NCBI RefSeq assembly: GCF_001939045.1
Contig: NZ_MKIM01000019.1
Location: 120,201-184,200 of the forward strand
Direction: 5' to 3'
Length of the DNA stretch: 64,000 nt
From: Rhizobium oryziradicis
GTDB taxonomy: Bacteria; Pseudomonadota; Alphaproteobacteria; Rhizobiales; Rhizobiaceae
Part shown: piece after piece, positions 8,970-18,700 of the stretch
Position numbering within the stretch: the stretch's first letter is position 1
Layout: the number at the start of each line of letters is the position of its first letter
Position numbers and translations under genes: made by a program
Notes under the pieces: generated by a model
Seen by the model: only the letters and a program-made list of their open reading frames with translations
The model's database searches: none
Told to the model about the DNA's origin: nothing

Positions 8970-9707
8970 GTGGCCGCATATACAGGTGTAACCCGTGGCA
9001 GCAGAACATTGGCCTGGCAGGTCAGTGAAGCCCTGCGCAAAGCCATTCTGGACGGTGATTACACACCGGGCGACAAATTGCCGAGCGAGGCGCAACTGAC
9101 CGAAATCCACGGCGTCAGCCGCACTGTTGTGCGCGAGGCAGTGGCCGCTTTGCGCTCAGACCATCTGGTGGAGGCGCGCAAAGGGGCTGGTGTGTTCGTT
9201 CTGCCCCGTCCCGATGATGCAAGGCCTGTTGCGCTGATCGACAAGGTCCGGCTGGCGTCTGATCTTGAAATTCTGGAAATCCGCACCCCCATTGAGGTTG
9301 AGGCTGCGGGGCTTGCTGCCCTGCGCCGCTCGCCCGCCCATGAAGAGGTTATTCTTGATCGTCATGCTGCAGTCATGACCTGTATCGAGGCGGGAACATC
9401 CATTCGGGCGGCAGATTTTGCGCTGCATCTGGCCATTGCCGATGCCACGCATAATCCACTGTTTCGTGAGTTTCTGGAACAGCGCGGCACCTCCGCCATT
9501 CCGCAATCCAAACCGGTTGCAGAGGATCAGCGCGAGGCAGATGCCTATCGCCGATTGATTTATCAGGAACATGAAGCCATCGTGCTGGCGATTTCCAATG
9601 GTGATCGGGATGCCGCCCGCAGCGCCATGCTGCACCATCTCGAAGGCAGTCAGGTGCGCTACCGCGCCCTGTTGCGCACCGAGCGCATGCGCCCAAGTCA
9701 GCTCTAG
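8970..9707 (+). CDS. GntR-family regulator, FadR subfamily
   Basis: This 245-residue DNA-binding regulator starts at GTG 8970 behind GAGGAA. The N-terminal winged helix (about 11-75; PGDKLPSEAQLTEIHGVSRTVVREAVAAL) is the GntR signature. The all-helical C-terminal FCD domain (about 95-230) has the metal/ligand His residues typical of FadR-type regulators of sugar-acid catabolism. It is divergent from DUF2264 and 15 nt upstream of the acyltransferase gene. An ATACAGG site overlaps its first codons, suggesting autoregulation. It is the likely local repressor of the uronide locus, with a uronate-derived metabolite as inducer (inference). Confidence 0.88.
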   Translation: MAAYTGVTRGSRTLAWQVSEALRKAILDGDYTPGDKLPSEAQLTEIHGVSRTVVREAVAALRSDHLVEARKGAGVFVLPRPDDARPVALIDKVRLASDLEILEIRTPIEVEAAGLAALRRSPAHEEVILDRHAAVMTCIEAGTSIRAADFALHLAIADATHNPLFREFLEQRGTSAIPQSKPVAEDQREADAYRRLIYQEHEAIVLAISNGDRDAARSAMLHHLEGSQVRYRALLRTERMRPSQL

Positions 9708-9721
9708 CAAGTCAGCTCTAG
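9694..9721. repeat. 14-bp tandem duplication at the GntR stop
   Basis: CAAGTCAGCTCTAG occurs twice without a gap (9694-9707 and 9708-9721). The first copy contains the GntR stop TAG; the second abuts the next gene start at 9723 and gives it no recognisable Shine-Dalgarno. It looks like a recent slippage event. Confidence 0.9.
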
Positions 9722-9722
9722 C

Positions 9723-11393
9723 ATGAAAAAAGACCCTGACGCATTGGATGACAGCACAGCGCCAGCCACCAATGCGGCACTGAGCAAAGACCGGTTGAAT
9801 TTTCTGACCTGGGAGCGAAAAGCAGCCGATATTAATGCACCGGAGCATCAGGCCCGGCTGAAGGCGCTGGAAGCCCATGCCGGAGCCAGCTTTGGCCCCG
9901 GCACCTATATTGCCGAACACGCTGCCATTCATACGCAACGCTTGATCATGGGCGCACAGTCATGGATCGCGGGTCACGCGCTGGTGCGGGGCGATGTGGA
10001 AATGGGCGATGATGTTTCCATCAATGCCTATGCCTGCCTGTCGGGAAAAGTGCGGCTCGGGCATGGCGTGCGCATTGCCTCGCATGTCAGCATTGTTGGC
10101 TTCAACCACGGTTTTGAAGATCTGCAAACGCCCATCTATCGCCAACCCTTGACCACGCTTGGCATTCACATAGACGATGATGTCTGGATTGGAGCCAATG
10201 CCGTGGTGCTGGATGGCGTCACCATCGGCAAGGGTGCCATTATCGCAGCCGGTGCTGTGGTGGCCAAGGATGTGCCAGCCTATGCCATTGCCGCCGGTGT
10301 TCCGGCCCGCGTGGTGCGCATGCGCCAGCAGGCATCGCCACTGCAAAGCCCTGAGACAAGGGCCGAAATTGCCTTGCGCAAACTGGACGCCATAGCACTG
10401 GCAGATTGGCGCGCGGTGCTTTCTCACCACCGCCATGCCGACGATTACCAATCTGCGGACGCCAGCGGCGCAGTCCGGCGCAGCATACGGCATCTGTGCG
10501 ACGCCATTGAAATTGCCGCAGCCTTCGGCGGCGAGCGCGATGTCTTTGATGTTGAACCCACCATCCAGCGTCTGCAAGCGGTGCAGGAGCAAACCACGGG
10601 CCTGTTTCCCGATCCGTATCACCAGCCACAACATCCACTGCGCGATGATCCGCTGGCGCTCTACAATGTGCTGGCGGTAGGGTATGCGCTGGAATGTCTG
10701 GGCGCAAAACCGCTGTATCCCGTCACGCTTGTCGAGGATTTGACGGCACCGGCGCTGATCGAATGGCTTGAATCCCTGCCCTGGCGCACCCGTGCCTGGC
10801 ACAGCGGCGCAACGGTGGATGCCATTGCCACGGCGCTCTATTTCAATGCGCGTTATTTCAACTCGGGCTCCAATCGCCATGTGCTGTTCGGCTGGCTGGC
10901 GTTGAACGCAAACCGCGTGACGGGTCTGTGGGGCAGCCCAACCGAAGCTGAAGGTTTTCTACAACCCGTCAATGGTTTTTATCGGCTCTCACGCGGGTCC
11001 TATGCGCAATTTGGCCTGCCCCTGCCCTATCCTGAAAGAACGATCGATTCCGTCCTTGGCCATTATCGTGCCTATAAGGGGTTTTCCGGCGTGCAGTTCA
11101 ATGCCTGCAATCTGCTGGATACAATTCACCCTCTGCTTCTTTGCCTGAAACAGACAGACCATCGCCGCGAAGAGGCCCGCGCAATTGCCTTTTCGCTGAT
11201 TGAGACGCTCTCAAACGGCTGGACACGCCAACACGGCTACGCCTTTGCAACGGGGCAAGACACCAGTTTGCAGGGAACAGAAATGTGGCTCTCAGTCCTG
11301 TGGCTTGCAGCGGAGCTGGTTGGCCTATCGCATCACCTTTCGTTCACACCAAAGGGTGTTCATCGCTTTTCGACACCGATCATAATCGGCTAA
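9723..11393 (+). CDS. Hexapeptide-repeat O-acyltransferase fused to a C-terminal helical domain
   Basis: This 556-residue two-part protein has residues about 60-205 as a left-handed beta-helix with hexapeptide repeats ([24 protein letters not shown] and a conserved His in SIVGFNHGF) ending in [12 protein letters not shown], typical of maltose/galactoside O-acetyltransferases using acetyl-CoA. Residues about 210-556 are helical and Trp/Tyr-rich ([27 protein letters not shown]), resembling an alpha/alpha toroid of unknown role. The ATG at 9723 lacks a ribosome site, so the start is uncertain or translation is coupled to the upstream GntR gene. The setting suggests a modified sugar or polysaccharide as substrate. 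The substrate is unknown. Confidence 0.7.
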   Translation: MKKDPDALDDSTAPATNAALSKDRLNFLTWERKAADINAPEHQARLKALEAHAGASFGPGTYIAEHAAIHTQRLIMGAQSWIAGHALVRGDVEMGDDVSINAYACLSGKVRLGHGVRIASHVSIVGFNHGFEDLQTPIYRQPLTTLGIHIDDDVWIGANAVVLDGVTIGKGAIIAAGAVVAKDVPAYAIAAGVPARVVRMRQQASPLQSPETRAEIALRKLDAIALADWRAVLSHHRHADDYQSADASGAVRRSIRHLCDAIEIAAAFGGERDVFDVEPTIQRLQAVQEQTTGLFPDPYHQPQHPLRDDPLALYNVLAVGYALECLGAKPLYPVTLVEDLTAPALIEWLESLPWRTRAWHSGATVDAIATALYFNARYFNSGSNRHVLFGWLALNANRVTGLWGSPTEAEGFLQPVNGFYRLSRGSYAQFGLPLPYPERTIDSVLGHYRAYKGFSGVQFNACNLLDTIHPLLLCLKQTDHRREEARAIAFSLIETLSNGWTRQHGYAFATGQDTSLQGTEMWLSVLWLAAELVGLSHHLSFTPKGVHRFSTPIIIG

Positions 11394-11394
11394 T

Positions 11395-11429
11395 GCATGT
11401 CGCAGTGAATAGGATTCACTGCGACATGC
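11395..11429. terminator. Bidirectional intrinsic terminator
   Basis: A perfect 15-bp stem, GCATGTCGCAGTGAA (11395-11409) with its complement (11415-11429) and loop TAGGA, followed by TTT. It sits between the convergent acyltransferase and ttuD genes and can end both. Confidence 0.88.
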
Positions 11430-11438
11430 TTTACAGAA

Positions 11439-12707
11439 TCATCCAATCAGGATCGCCCGAATATCGTTAACATTGGTCAGCGTTGGACCGGTGACAACCA
11501 GATCGCCAATGGCCTTGAAAGCCGTGTAACTGTCATGGTTGGCCAGGGCCAAACGCGGCGCGATACCCGCCTGCTTCAGCCGCAAAAGCGTGTCTGGCCC
11601 GATGATTGCACCTGCGGCATCCTCGACGCCATCGATTCCGTCGGTATCACCTGCAATTGCCCAGACAGAATCGAGACCGTTCAGACCAAGGGCAAGGCTA
11701 AGCAGGAATTCAGAATTGCGTCCGCCCCGCCCAGGACAGCCCTTCGGCAGGGACACGGATGTTTCTCCGCCCGACAAGATGACGGCTGGAGCAGAGACGG
11801 GAAGCCCCTTGATCTTCACTGACTGGGTAATCCCGGCAAAGACAGTGCCAACCTCACGCGCTTCGCCCTGCAATGCATCGCCCAAAATCACGCTGTGCAA
11901 TCCCTCTTGTCTGGCAATCTCCGCGGCCGCTGCCAAAGCCATGGAAGGCGAGGCAATCAACCGGACATCAACATTCATTGGTGGAGAGGGGAGCAGGTTT
12001 TGCTTTTGCGCAAGAACCTCCTGTGCCGCCAGCGGCAAATCAAGCTTGTAGCGTGCGACAATCTCGCGGGCATCCTCAAGCGTTGTCTGCGTTGGCACGG
12101 TCGGTCCCGAAGCAATCTCCGAAGGATCGTCACCCGGCACATCGGAAATAACCAGCGTGACAACCTTTGCAGGATAGGCCGCCTGCGCCAGGCGCCCGCC
12201 TTTGATGGTGGACAATTGCTTGCGCACCGTATTCATTTCCGCAATCGTCGCCCCACTGGCCAGCAGAGCAGCGTTTACGGCCTGCTTGTCTGCCAAGGTC
12301 ATCCCACCCGCCGGGGACACGAGCAACGAGGAACCACCGCCGGAAATCAGCGCGATGACCAGATCGTCGGGACCAAGGCCTTGGACGCTTTCGAGAATAC
12401 GCTTTGCGGCTTCCACGCTCATGGCATCAGGAACCGGGTGAGCGGCCTCAATAATCTCGATCCGCCCCGCGGGCACAGCGTGGCCATAACGTGTGACCAC
12501 AATGCCGCTCAGGTCAACATCCTGCCAGGCCATGTCGAGCGCCGCTGCCATGGCAGCCGAGGCTTTGCCGGCCCCAATCACCACACATCGCCCGGAGGGG
12601 CGCTCGGGCAAATGCGCGGCAAGCACTTTGGCCGGATCGGCGCTGGCAACCGCAGCATTGAAAATACGACGCAGCGTGGCCCGTGCGGAGGCGTTGTTCC
12701 AGCTCAT
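11439..12707 (-). CDS. ttuD: Glycerate 2-kinase (MOFRL type; historic name hydroxypyruvate reductase TtuD)
   Basis: This 422-residue cytoplasmic enzyme phosphorylates D-glycerate to 2-phosphoglycerate with ATP. It has the two-domain glycerate kinase II build: N-terminal DUF4147 region with VIGAGKASAAMA (about 43-54) and ISGGGSSLL (about 120-128), and C-terminal MOFRL region with ILSGGETSV, GRGGRNSEF and IAGDTDGIDG. It serves glycerate produced from tartrate, glyoxylate or hydroxypyruvate. Its ATG overlaps the stop of an upstream 36-codon frame (ATGA), which is a remnant of ttuC; in Agrobacterium vitis ttuC and ttuD are adjacent in the tartrate operon. A strong terminator lies just 3'. Confidence 0.9.
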   Translation of the reverse strand: MSWNNASARATLRRIFNAAVASADPAKVLAAHLPERPSGRCVVIGAGKASAAMAAALDMAWQDVDLSGIVVTRYGHAVPAGRIEIIEAAHPVPDAMSVEAAKRILESVQGLGPDDLVIALISGGGSSLLVSPAGGMTLADKQAVNAALLASGATIAEMNTVRKQLSTIKGGRLAQAAYPAKVVTLVISDVPGDDPSEIASGPTVPTQTTLEDAREIVARYKLDLPLAAQEVLAQKQNLLPSPPMNVDVRLIASPSMALAAAAEIARQEGLHSVILGDALQGEAREVGTVFAGITQSVKIKGLPVSAPAVILSGGETSVSLPKGCPGRGGRNSEFLLSLALGLNGLDSVWAIAGDTDGIDGVEDAAGAIIGPDTLLRLKQAGIAPRLALANHDSYTAFKAIGDLVVTGPTLTNVNDIRAILIG

Positions 12708-12814
12708 TCTGCAGCTGCCATTTTCAGGATATTGGACGCTGCGATTGCTCGGCAGACGGCATCCCTAACCTGTACGGCGGTGACAACCTCGGGGGCAATC
12801 TTGTCTTCACGCAT
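12704..12814 (-). pseudogene. ttuC: ttuC (tartrate dehydrogenase) remnant with internal deletion
   Basis: This 36-codon frame has a good GGAG ribosome site 7 nt before its ATG. Its ends look like the two ends of tartrate dehydrogenase TtuC (about 360 residues): it begins MREDKIA…PEVV (TtuC: MREYKIA…GPEVI) and ends QVRDAVCRAIAASNIL (TtuC, from memory: QVTEAVCNAIAGSNII). About 320 codons are missing in frame. Its TGA overlaps the ttuD ATG, so it now acts as a short translated leader for ttuD. The match is from memory of the family and should be verified by search. Confidence 0.65.
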
Positions 12815-12829
12815 CAGAATTCTCCGTAT

Positions 12830-12958
12830 CTACGTTTTACTTTGGATAGAGGCCTTGCGAACCCCGGAACGCGCAGCACAGCGCGCCAGAATATACGTTA
12901 CCACCGCCGACACCACCAAGATTACCGATTGAGTTGATGGTGGCAATACCAACCACAT
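12830..12958 (-). other. Possible C-terminal remnant of a membrane transporter (ttuB-like?)
   Basis: A reverse frame ending at TAG 12830, 15 nt upstream of the ttuC remnant, encodes a hydrophobic stretch (VILVVSAVVTYILARCAARS) ending in basic residues, like the last TM helix of an MFS carrier. In tartrate loci a transporter gene (ttuB) precedes ttuC. The upstream part is not recognisable. The rest of 12959-13234 holds no gene I can support. Confidence 0.25.
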
Positions 12959-13234
12959 GCCAGATCCGCTCTCCATGCTGGTGCCAATGCCTGTGCACGA
13001 TTTTCGCGCGATCAAACCGGAGATGCTGACCCGGTTGAACGCAAAACTGTTGACCGGAAGGCTTGCCGTCATTCTCACAAGGGTCCGGCTGCGCGACAGT
13101 ATGCTGGACCTTTTGACCGACACGCAGCCTGCGCTGGCGAAAAAAATCGACCCCTACGGTCCTAACCCGAACCGCTCACACGTCTATTGATCAGAAACCG
13201 AACTGAGTTTAGGCAATAGGGCGAGGAGAGAGGG

Positions 13235-13642
13235 ATGATGCATTTCACACGCGAAACCATGACCGTATTTGCAATCCTCACCACCTTTGCCTGCACACCG
13301 GACCGTAAGTTTGCCTTCCGGGAACTTGCCGAATTGTGCAATGGCCCTTCAGGGAAGATCATCAAAAGCATCTTGCTGTTGCTCCGGCATGGACTGCTGC
13401 AACGCGAGCCAGATGGTCGCGTGGCGCTTGCCATCAATCCGGCTGGCGTAACGCTCGGCACCATTCTGCGCCTCACCCAGACGGATCTTTTTCAAGGTGA
13501 TAAACACCGCAGCCATGCGGATGAGAATGTGCTCACCCTCGCCGTCGAGGCCGCAGCCGAGAATTTCTTGCGAATGGCTGACCAGTTCACGCTCAAGGAT
13601 CTAAGCGCGGATGACCCATCCAAGACATGCGACGCGGCATAG
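13235..13642 (+). CDS. Rrf2-family transcriptional regulator (small)
   Basis: This 135-residue winged-helix protein starts at ATG 13235 behind GAGGAGAGAGG. The fold can be followed: helix ETMTVFAILTTFA, then FRELAELCNGPSGKIIKSILLLLRHGLL (recognition region, about 30-57) and the wing. The Rrf2 feature LGTILRLTQTD follows (about 75-85). The three conserved cysteines of Fe-S Rrf2 proteins (RirA, NsrR, IscR) are absent, so it is not an iron-sulfur sensor. It converges on the second Rrf2 gene. The target is unknown. Confidence 0.75.
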   Translation: MMHFTRETMTVFAILTTFACTPDRKFAFRELAELCNGPSGKIIKSILLLLRHGLLQREPDGRVALAINPAGVTLGTILRLTQTDLFQGDKHRSHADENVLTLAVEAAAENFLRMADQFTLKDLSADDPSKTCDAA

Positions 13643-13677
13643 TGGATACGATTGCTGCCCGGCAACGTCAGCACAGA

Positions 13678-14235
13678 TCAGGCGTCGGCATCGACGCTGT
13701 CGTCCACGGGAGACGAACGAGGGACAGGTAACTCGGGCACAGGCAACTGGGGCACAGGCAAGCGCATCAGACGCTCGCGCGCCGGTCGGGAGGTTACGAG
13801 ACTGCATTCAAGACACGCAATAGCGGAGCTATCGGGCGAGGCCACAAGGTCCGCAACCGTGAAACGGTCGAGTAGTCGGACAAGGAAGGATGAAGCTGCT
13901 GCAACGATGCCATCAAGCAAGGGCTGCCCTTTGAGCGTACCCGGTTCCGGTTCTTCCGCGCTGCCGTCCAGTTCCGGCTGGGTGATGCGCAGCACGTCGG
14001 CGAGCCTGATGTCCTTAGGGTCGCGCGCAAGGCGCAGACCACCACCCGGCCCGCGATCGCTGTTGAGAAACCCGTTGCGCACCAGAAGCGCAACAACTTG
14101 ATAGGCATGATCCCGCGTTGCGCCGACCTCTTGCGCCAGATGCTGGGCAGGGTACTTCGTCGATGGATTTTTCGCGCAAGCTGTCAATATACCGATCGCA
14201 ATTTCGGATTGCCGTTTCAGGCGCATGGATGGCAC
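13678..14235 (-). CDS. Rrf2-family transcriptional regulator
   Basis: This 185-residue regulator has a probable GTG start at 14235 (ATG 14226 is the alternative; neither has a strong ribosome site). Its Rrf2 winged helix is clear: RQSEIAIGILTACAKNP, YPAQHLAQEVGATRDHAYQVV, then RGPGGGLRLARDPKDIRLADVLRITQPE (about 62-90), the family hallmark. Only the pair ACLEC is present C-terminally, not the three-Cys cluster of RirA or NsrR. The C-terminal tail holds an LPVP repeat. It lies 101 nt downstream of, and in the same direction as, the MATE gene, so it may be read through from the siderophore operon or have its own promoter. Confidence 0.78.
   Translation of the reverse strand: MPSMRLKRQSEIAIGILTACAKNPSTKYPAQHLAQEVGATRDHAYQVVALLVRNGFLNSDRGPGGGLRLARDPKDIRLADVLRITQPELDGSAEEPEPGTLKGQPLLDGIVAAASSFLVRLLDRFTVADLVASPDSSAIACLECSLVTSRPARERLMRLPVPQLPVPELPVPRSSPVDDSVDADA
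13721..13765. repeat. Three 15-bp repeats coding an LPVP tail
   Basis: Three 15-bp units of the type GGCACAGGCAACTGG lie at 13721-13735, 13736-13750 and 13751-13765. On the reverse strand they encode RLPVP-QLPVP-ELPVP near the C-terminus of the Rrf2 protein. In-frame units of this kind can change in number by slippage. Confidence 0.7.
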
Positions 14236-14336
14236 TATCAGGTCAGTTAATCGTTAAGCCATAGTCGCATATTTGGCGGGTGGTGACCATGGGCAAATGT
14301 TTCAAGATCAATTGGACATCGTTGCACAAGACAAGG

Positions 14337-15713
14337 TCATGCGACGACATTGCGCAGCCATCCGCGCGCCTGCCAGCGCGCGAGCATGAAGCCAGCCTTC
14401 AATGTTTCTTCGATGATCAGCGCGTACCAGACACCTTCAACCCCGTAGCCTGCGTGCACGCAAAACAGCCATGCCAGCGGCAGGCCAAGCCCCCAGGTCA
14501 AGCCGATACTGACGATAACCGGGACCCGTGCATCACCGACAGCCCTGAGCGAATGCAGCAACACTGTATTGAAGGCAAAGCCCGGCTGGATGAAGATTGT
14601 CAGCAGCAACAGGTCTTTGGAGAGTTTCAAAACTTCGCCGGTCTGTCCGAACAATCCGAGATACTGAGCGGAGAAAAGCCAAAAAAGAAGCGCGATCGTT
14701 GTCGTTGCCAAGCTCGCAGCAAAGCTGGAGCGCAACGCCTGACGATAGGCGTCCTGCCGCCGCCCTTCGCCCCAGCGATAGCCGACGAGCACTTCGTTTC
14801 CCTGGCTCACAGCCATGATGACAAGGACGAGGAACGTCATGGCAAGCATGACATAGGTACGGCTCAAAACACTGGAGACGCCGTATCCCGCAACGAAGCC
14901 GAGCAGCACAAGCTGGTAAAAACCGTAGCCGATATAGTCGGAAACACTTGGAAAGGCGAGAACGAGCATTCGCCGCACACGCAAAAACTGCACCTTGAAC
15001 GGCCCAGACACGAGACGAAGACCGAGCACGCAATAGACCGCAAGGCCGAACATCAGCGCCATTGCCATCCTGGAGCCGAGCGTCGCATAGGCCGCACCTG
15101 TCACCCCAAGAGGCGGAATTGGCCCCGCACCAAGCACAAGAACATAGGTTGCGCCGATGTAAATCACCGACAGGACGAGACCGGTCATCACGATCACGCG
15201 GCTGCTGCCAAAAGCCCTCAGGCAGGAGATTGCCGCGGAGGCAAGCGCATTGAAAGCCATGGCAGCGGCGGCCACGGACAGATAAAGGCTTGCATCGTCA
15301 ACAATTGATGCCGGGACATCGAGAATCCGCAAGGTCACCGGTCCACAGAGAAACAGAAGACCGCCAATCAGAAGGCCGATGAGCGTGTTGGTCAAGACTG
15401 CAAGTGCCGCGATCTGGCGGGCACCCTCCTCGTCACCCCGGCCCAAACTGTGCGATATCAGAATGACCGCACCGATCCCGACCATGCTTGAGATCTCGAA
15501 GACCACCTGAAGCACTTGCCGCGCAATCGCCACCGCTGCTGCTGCGTCAGTGGAATAGGCGCTCACAATCAGCATTTCCGACAGCATGACCACGAAGGTC
15601 AGCAGCGAATGCACGAACATCGGCAGGCTGAGCCGAAAAAGCGTCTTTCTTGTCCGCGCGGATGGCGGGCGACGCAGGAGATCCGCATCGCCAAGGGTTT
15701 CAACTGTCTCCAT
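14337..15713 (-). CDS. MATE-family efflux transporter, probable siderophore exporter
   Basis: This 458-residue inner-membrane antiporter has twelve hydrophobic helices and the two-fold repeated MATE build. It starts with a polar N-terminus, LFRLSLPMFVHSLLTF, and the second half begins RRMLVLAFPSVSDYIGYGFYQ. The ATG lies 3 nt after the stop of the 2177-residue NRPS, making it the last biosynthetic-operon gene. It most likely exports the product to the periplasm or outside (inference from position). No ABC-type exporter is present in the cluster. Confidence 0.85.
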   Translation of the reverse strand: METVETLGDADLLRRPPSARTRKTLFRLSLPMFVHSLLTFVVMLSEMLIVSAYSTDAAAAVAIARQVLQVVFEISSMVGIGAVILISHSLGRGDEEGARQIAALAVLTNTLIGLLIGGLLFLCGPVTLRILDVPASIVDDASLYLSVAAAAMAFNALASAAISCLRAFGSSRVIVMTGLVLSVIYIGATYVLVLGAGPIPPLGVTGAAYATLGSRMAMALMFGLAVYCVLGLRLVSGPFKVQFLRVRRMLVLAFPSVSDYIGYGFYQLVLLGFVAGYGVSSVLSRTYVMLAMTFLVLVIMAVSQGNEVLVGYRWGEGRRQDAYRQALRSSFAASLATTTIALLFWLFSAQYLGLFGQTGEVLKLSKDLLLLTIFIQPGFAFNTVLLHSLRAVGDARVPVIVSIGLTWGLGLPLAWLFCVHAGYGVEGVWYALIIEETLKAGFMLARWQARGWLRNVVA

Positions 15714-15716
15714 GCG

Positions 15717-18700
15717 TCAGGCACCCGTGCGTTCTGCCCGCAGGCCACGACGACCCAAAAGGCGATCGCGACCCGTCTGGCGCAAGAGGCTCCTATCACG
15801 TCCAGACCACTCGCCTTCACGACCGGCTTGGAGTTGTGCAATATGAGCGGCCAGAGTTTCCAGCGTTGGAAACCGGAAGAAGGCGGTAATATCAATCGAT
15901 ATTCCAAAACGCTGGTCGATCACCCCCTGCAACGAGACAACGAGCAGCGAATGACCGCCGCATTCGAAGAAATTGTCACCGGGACCAACATGGTCGATTT
16001 TAAGCGCCTCTCGCCAGATCGCAGCGAGCGTTGCGGCAGGTTCGCCGGACACCGGCGGACGCGTTTGCAGCAGTGCCAGTTTTGGCCGGCAGGCCGGAAG
16101 GGCACGGCGATCAACCTTGCCGTTTGGCGTGAGCGGGAAGGCATGGAGCACGACATAGACCGATGGCAGCATGTAGAGCGGCAGGCTATCGGCCATATGG
16201 GGTCCAAGCTCCGCGCTCGCCTCCCCGACAAATGGCTCTCGCCAACGCAGATAGGCGACAAGCTGCTTGCCAGCACCACCATCCTCAACCAGCACTGCCG
16301 CTTCGGCAACGCGTGGATGGGCCGCGAGCCTCGCCTCGATTTCTCCGAGTTCGATTCGGTAGCCGCGCAGCTTCACCTGATTGTCGATCCGACCGAGAAA
16401 ATCGAGGGTGCCATTCTCGGCCAAACGCACAAGGTCGCCAGTGCGGTAGAGATGGTAGCCGTCCTGAGGACCCCGCCGGAAAGGGTTGGGGATAAACCTG
16501 TCTGCCGTCAGGCCGGGTTTGCCCCAGTAGCCCGGACTCAAGCCCGCACCGCCAATGTGCAACTCACCCGGCGTGCCAGGAGGTACCGGTTCGCCACGCC
16601 GGTCAAGAACATAGAGTTGGGTATTCTGGATGGGGCCAGCAACTGCGACACTATTATCGCTGAGGTCTTCACGCCGAACCTCAGTGGCCGCTGACCAGAT
16701 GGTTGTCTCGGTTGGACCGTAAAGATTCCAAAGGCAGTCGCCGCGATCGAGCAACTCGGCCGCAAGACGGCTGTCCAGCGCCTCACCGCCGCACAGCATG
16801 CGAAGCCCATGAGCGCCGTGCCACCCCGCCTCGATCAACATGCGCCACCCGGCAGGCGTTGCCTGCATGACGCTCGGCTGCACGCGATCCACGAGCGCGG
16901 CAAGACGCCGACCGTCGCGGGCAATAGCGCTCTCAGTAAGCAGCACTGTTGCGCCTTGCGACAGGGGGGCGAACAATTCCAGCCCGGCAATGTCGAAGCC
17001 AATCGTGGTCAGCGCCAGCAGGCGATCGTCCTCGCCCATCCCCGGCTTTTCGGCCATGGAATCGATGAAATTGGCAAGCGCACCATGGGTGATTGCCACA
17101 CCCTTTGGCTGGCCGGTGCTGCCGCTGGTATAAAGTAAATAGGCGAGATCATCGGCCTGCACCGCAACAGGTTCGAAGGATGTTGACGCACCGCCGAATA
17201 TCTGGGTCGGGTCCATCACCGGAACATCTTGCGGCATCATCGCCCGCTCGCGGTCCTCAAGATCTGTCAGCACCAGCGCCGCACCGGAATCGGCCAGCAT
17301 GTAGGCAATGCGCTCTGCCGGATAGTCGGGATCAATTGGCAGATAAGCCGCACCCGACCGCATGACCGCCAGCAGCGAGGGCAACAGTGCCCTTCCCCGT
17401 CGCAGATAGACCGCAACGACCGCACCCCGACCGATGCCGCGCTGGTAAAGGCGAAGGGCAAGAGCATCCGCATAAGCAACGAGATCGCCATAGGTCATGG
17501 TGCTGTCGCGGCCCTCACCCACCTGAATGACAGCGGCTTTGCCCGGTTCACCTTTCGCCCGCGCAATGATCTGGTCGTGTACGGTCACACTTGGCCGCGT
17601 CTGCGGACCTTGGCCCATCTGGAGCAGAATTTCACGCTCATCGGCATTGAGCATATCGATGGTGCCGAGGCAGGCTTGCGGATCATCCGCGATGGACGCA
17701 AGCACAGTCTCGTAATGCCGCAGCAGACGATCGGCACCCGTGGATGACAGGCGGGATGGGTCTGCGGCAAGCGCAATCTCAATCTCGGCACCGGGGAAAA
17801 TCCGGAGCGACAGCGAATAATGCGTGCGCTCATAGCTGCCGGGATCGGTGAGGTTAAGCGTATGCGTTCCTTCCGCAAAGGCCGCCTGCATCGAAAGTGG
17901 CAGATTTTCGATAATCAGCAACGTGTCGAACAGCGGTTGATCGGCGGTCTTGCCAGCCCAGCGCTGAATATCGGCAAGCGCTGCATGCCCATGCTTTTCC
18001 CGCTGGCGATGCGCCGTCTGAAGGCCCTGAAGCCATTCGGCGAGCGTGTCATCCGGTCGTGTCAGGGCGCGAAACGGCACCGTGTTCAAAAACAGGCCAA
18101 TCATGCGGTCTGCATCTGGCAGGTCCGGCGGACGGCCCGATAGAACCGTTCCGAAAATCACATCATCTTCGGCCCCATAGCGCGATAGCAGCAGCGCCCA
18201 AGCGCCTTGCAGCACGGTGGCCAACGTCAACCGCTGCCGCCGCGCCATGGCGGCAAGCCGCGTTGCAAGCCCTGCATCAAGGCTGCGCCGGATCTCGACA
18301 ATGGCCTCGGGCATCGTCTCGCTAATTTTCGTCTCCCCGAAAAGACCGCCTTGAGGCAGATCGGCAAGAGCGTGCGTCCAATAGGCTTGTGCCGCAGCAC
18401 TATCCTGCCGGTCGCGCCACGCCACGTATTGGCGATAAGACGGCGGCGGCACCGGCAGGCTTTTGCCAGCATAGGCCTTGAGCATTTCACCGACAAGCAG
18501 CGAGCCGCACCAGCCGTCCATCAACAGGTGGTGGAAAGTCCAGACGAAGCGATGGCGATTGGGACCGAGCCGGATCAGCGCAAACCGCAAAAGCGGTGCA
18601 GCATCCAGCGTAAAGCCACGACGGCGATCCGCCTCCAGCCATGCCGCAAAGGCTTTTTCCTGTCCCGCCGCGTCGTTACCCGACCAATCCGCTTCGCGCC

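Noticed and set aside
11895..12932. Forward frame of 345 codons opposite ttuD
   Set aside because: The opposite strand has all glycerate kinase motifs; this frame has none.
12957..13190. Forward frame of 77 codons in the gap before the first Rrf2 gene
   Set aside because: No ribosome site, no recognisable family, overlaps a possible transporter remnant on the other strand.
13678..14235. Idea that this Rrf2 gene encodes RirA
   Set aside because: RirA needs three spaced cysteines; only ACLEC is present, and the C-terminal tail differs.
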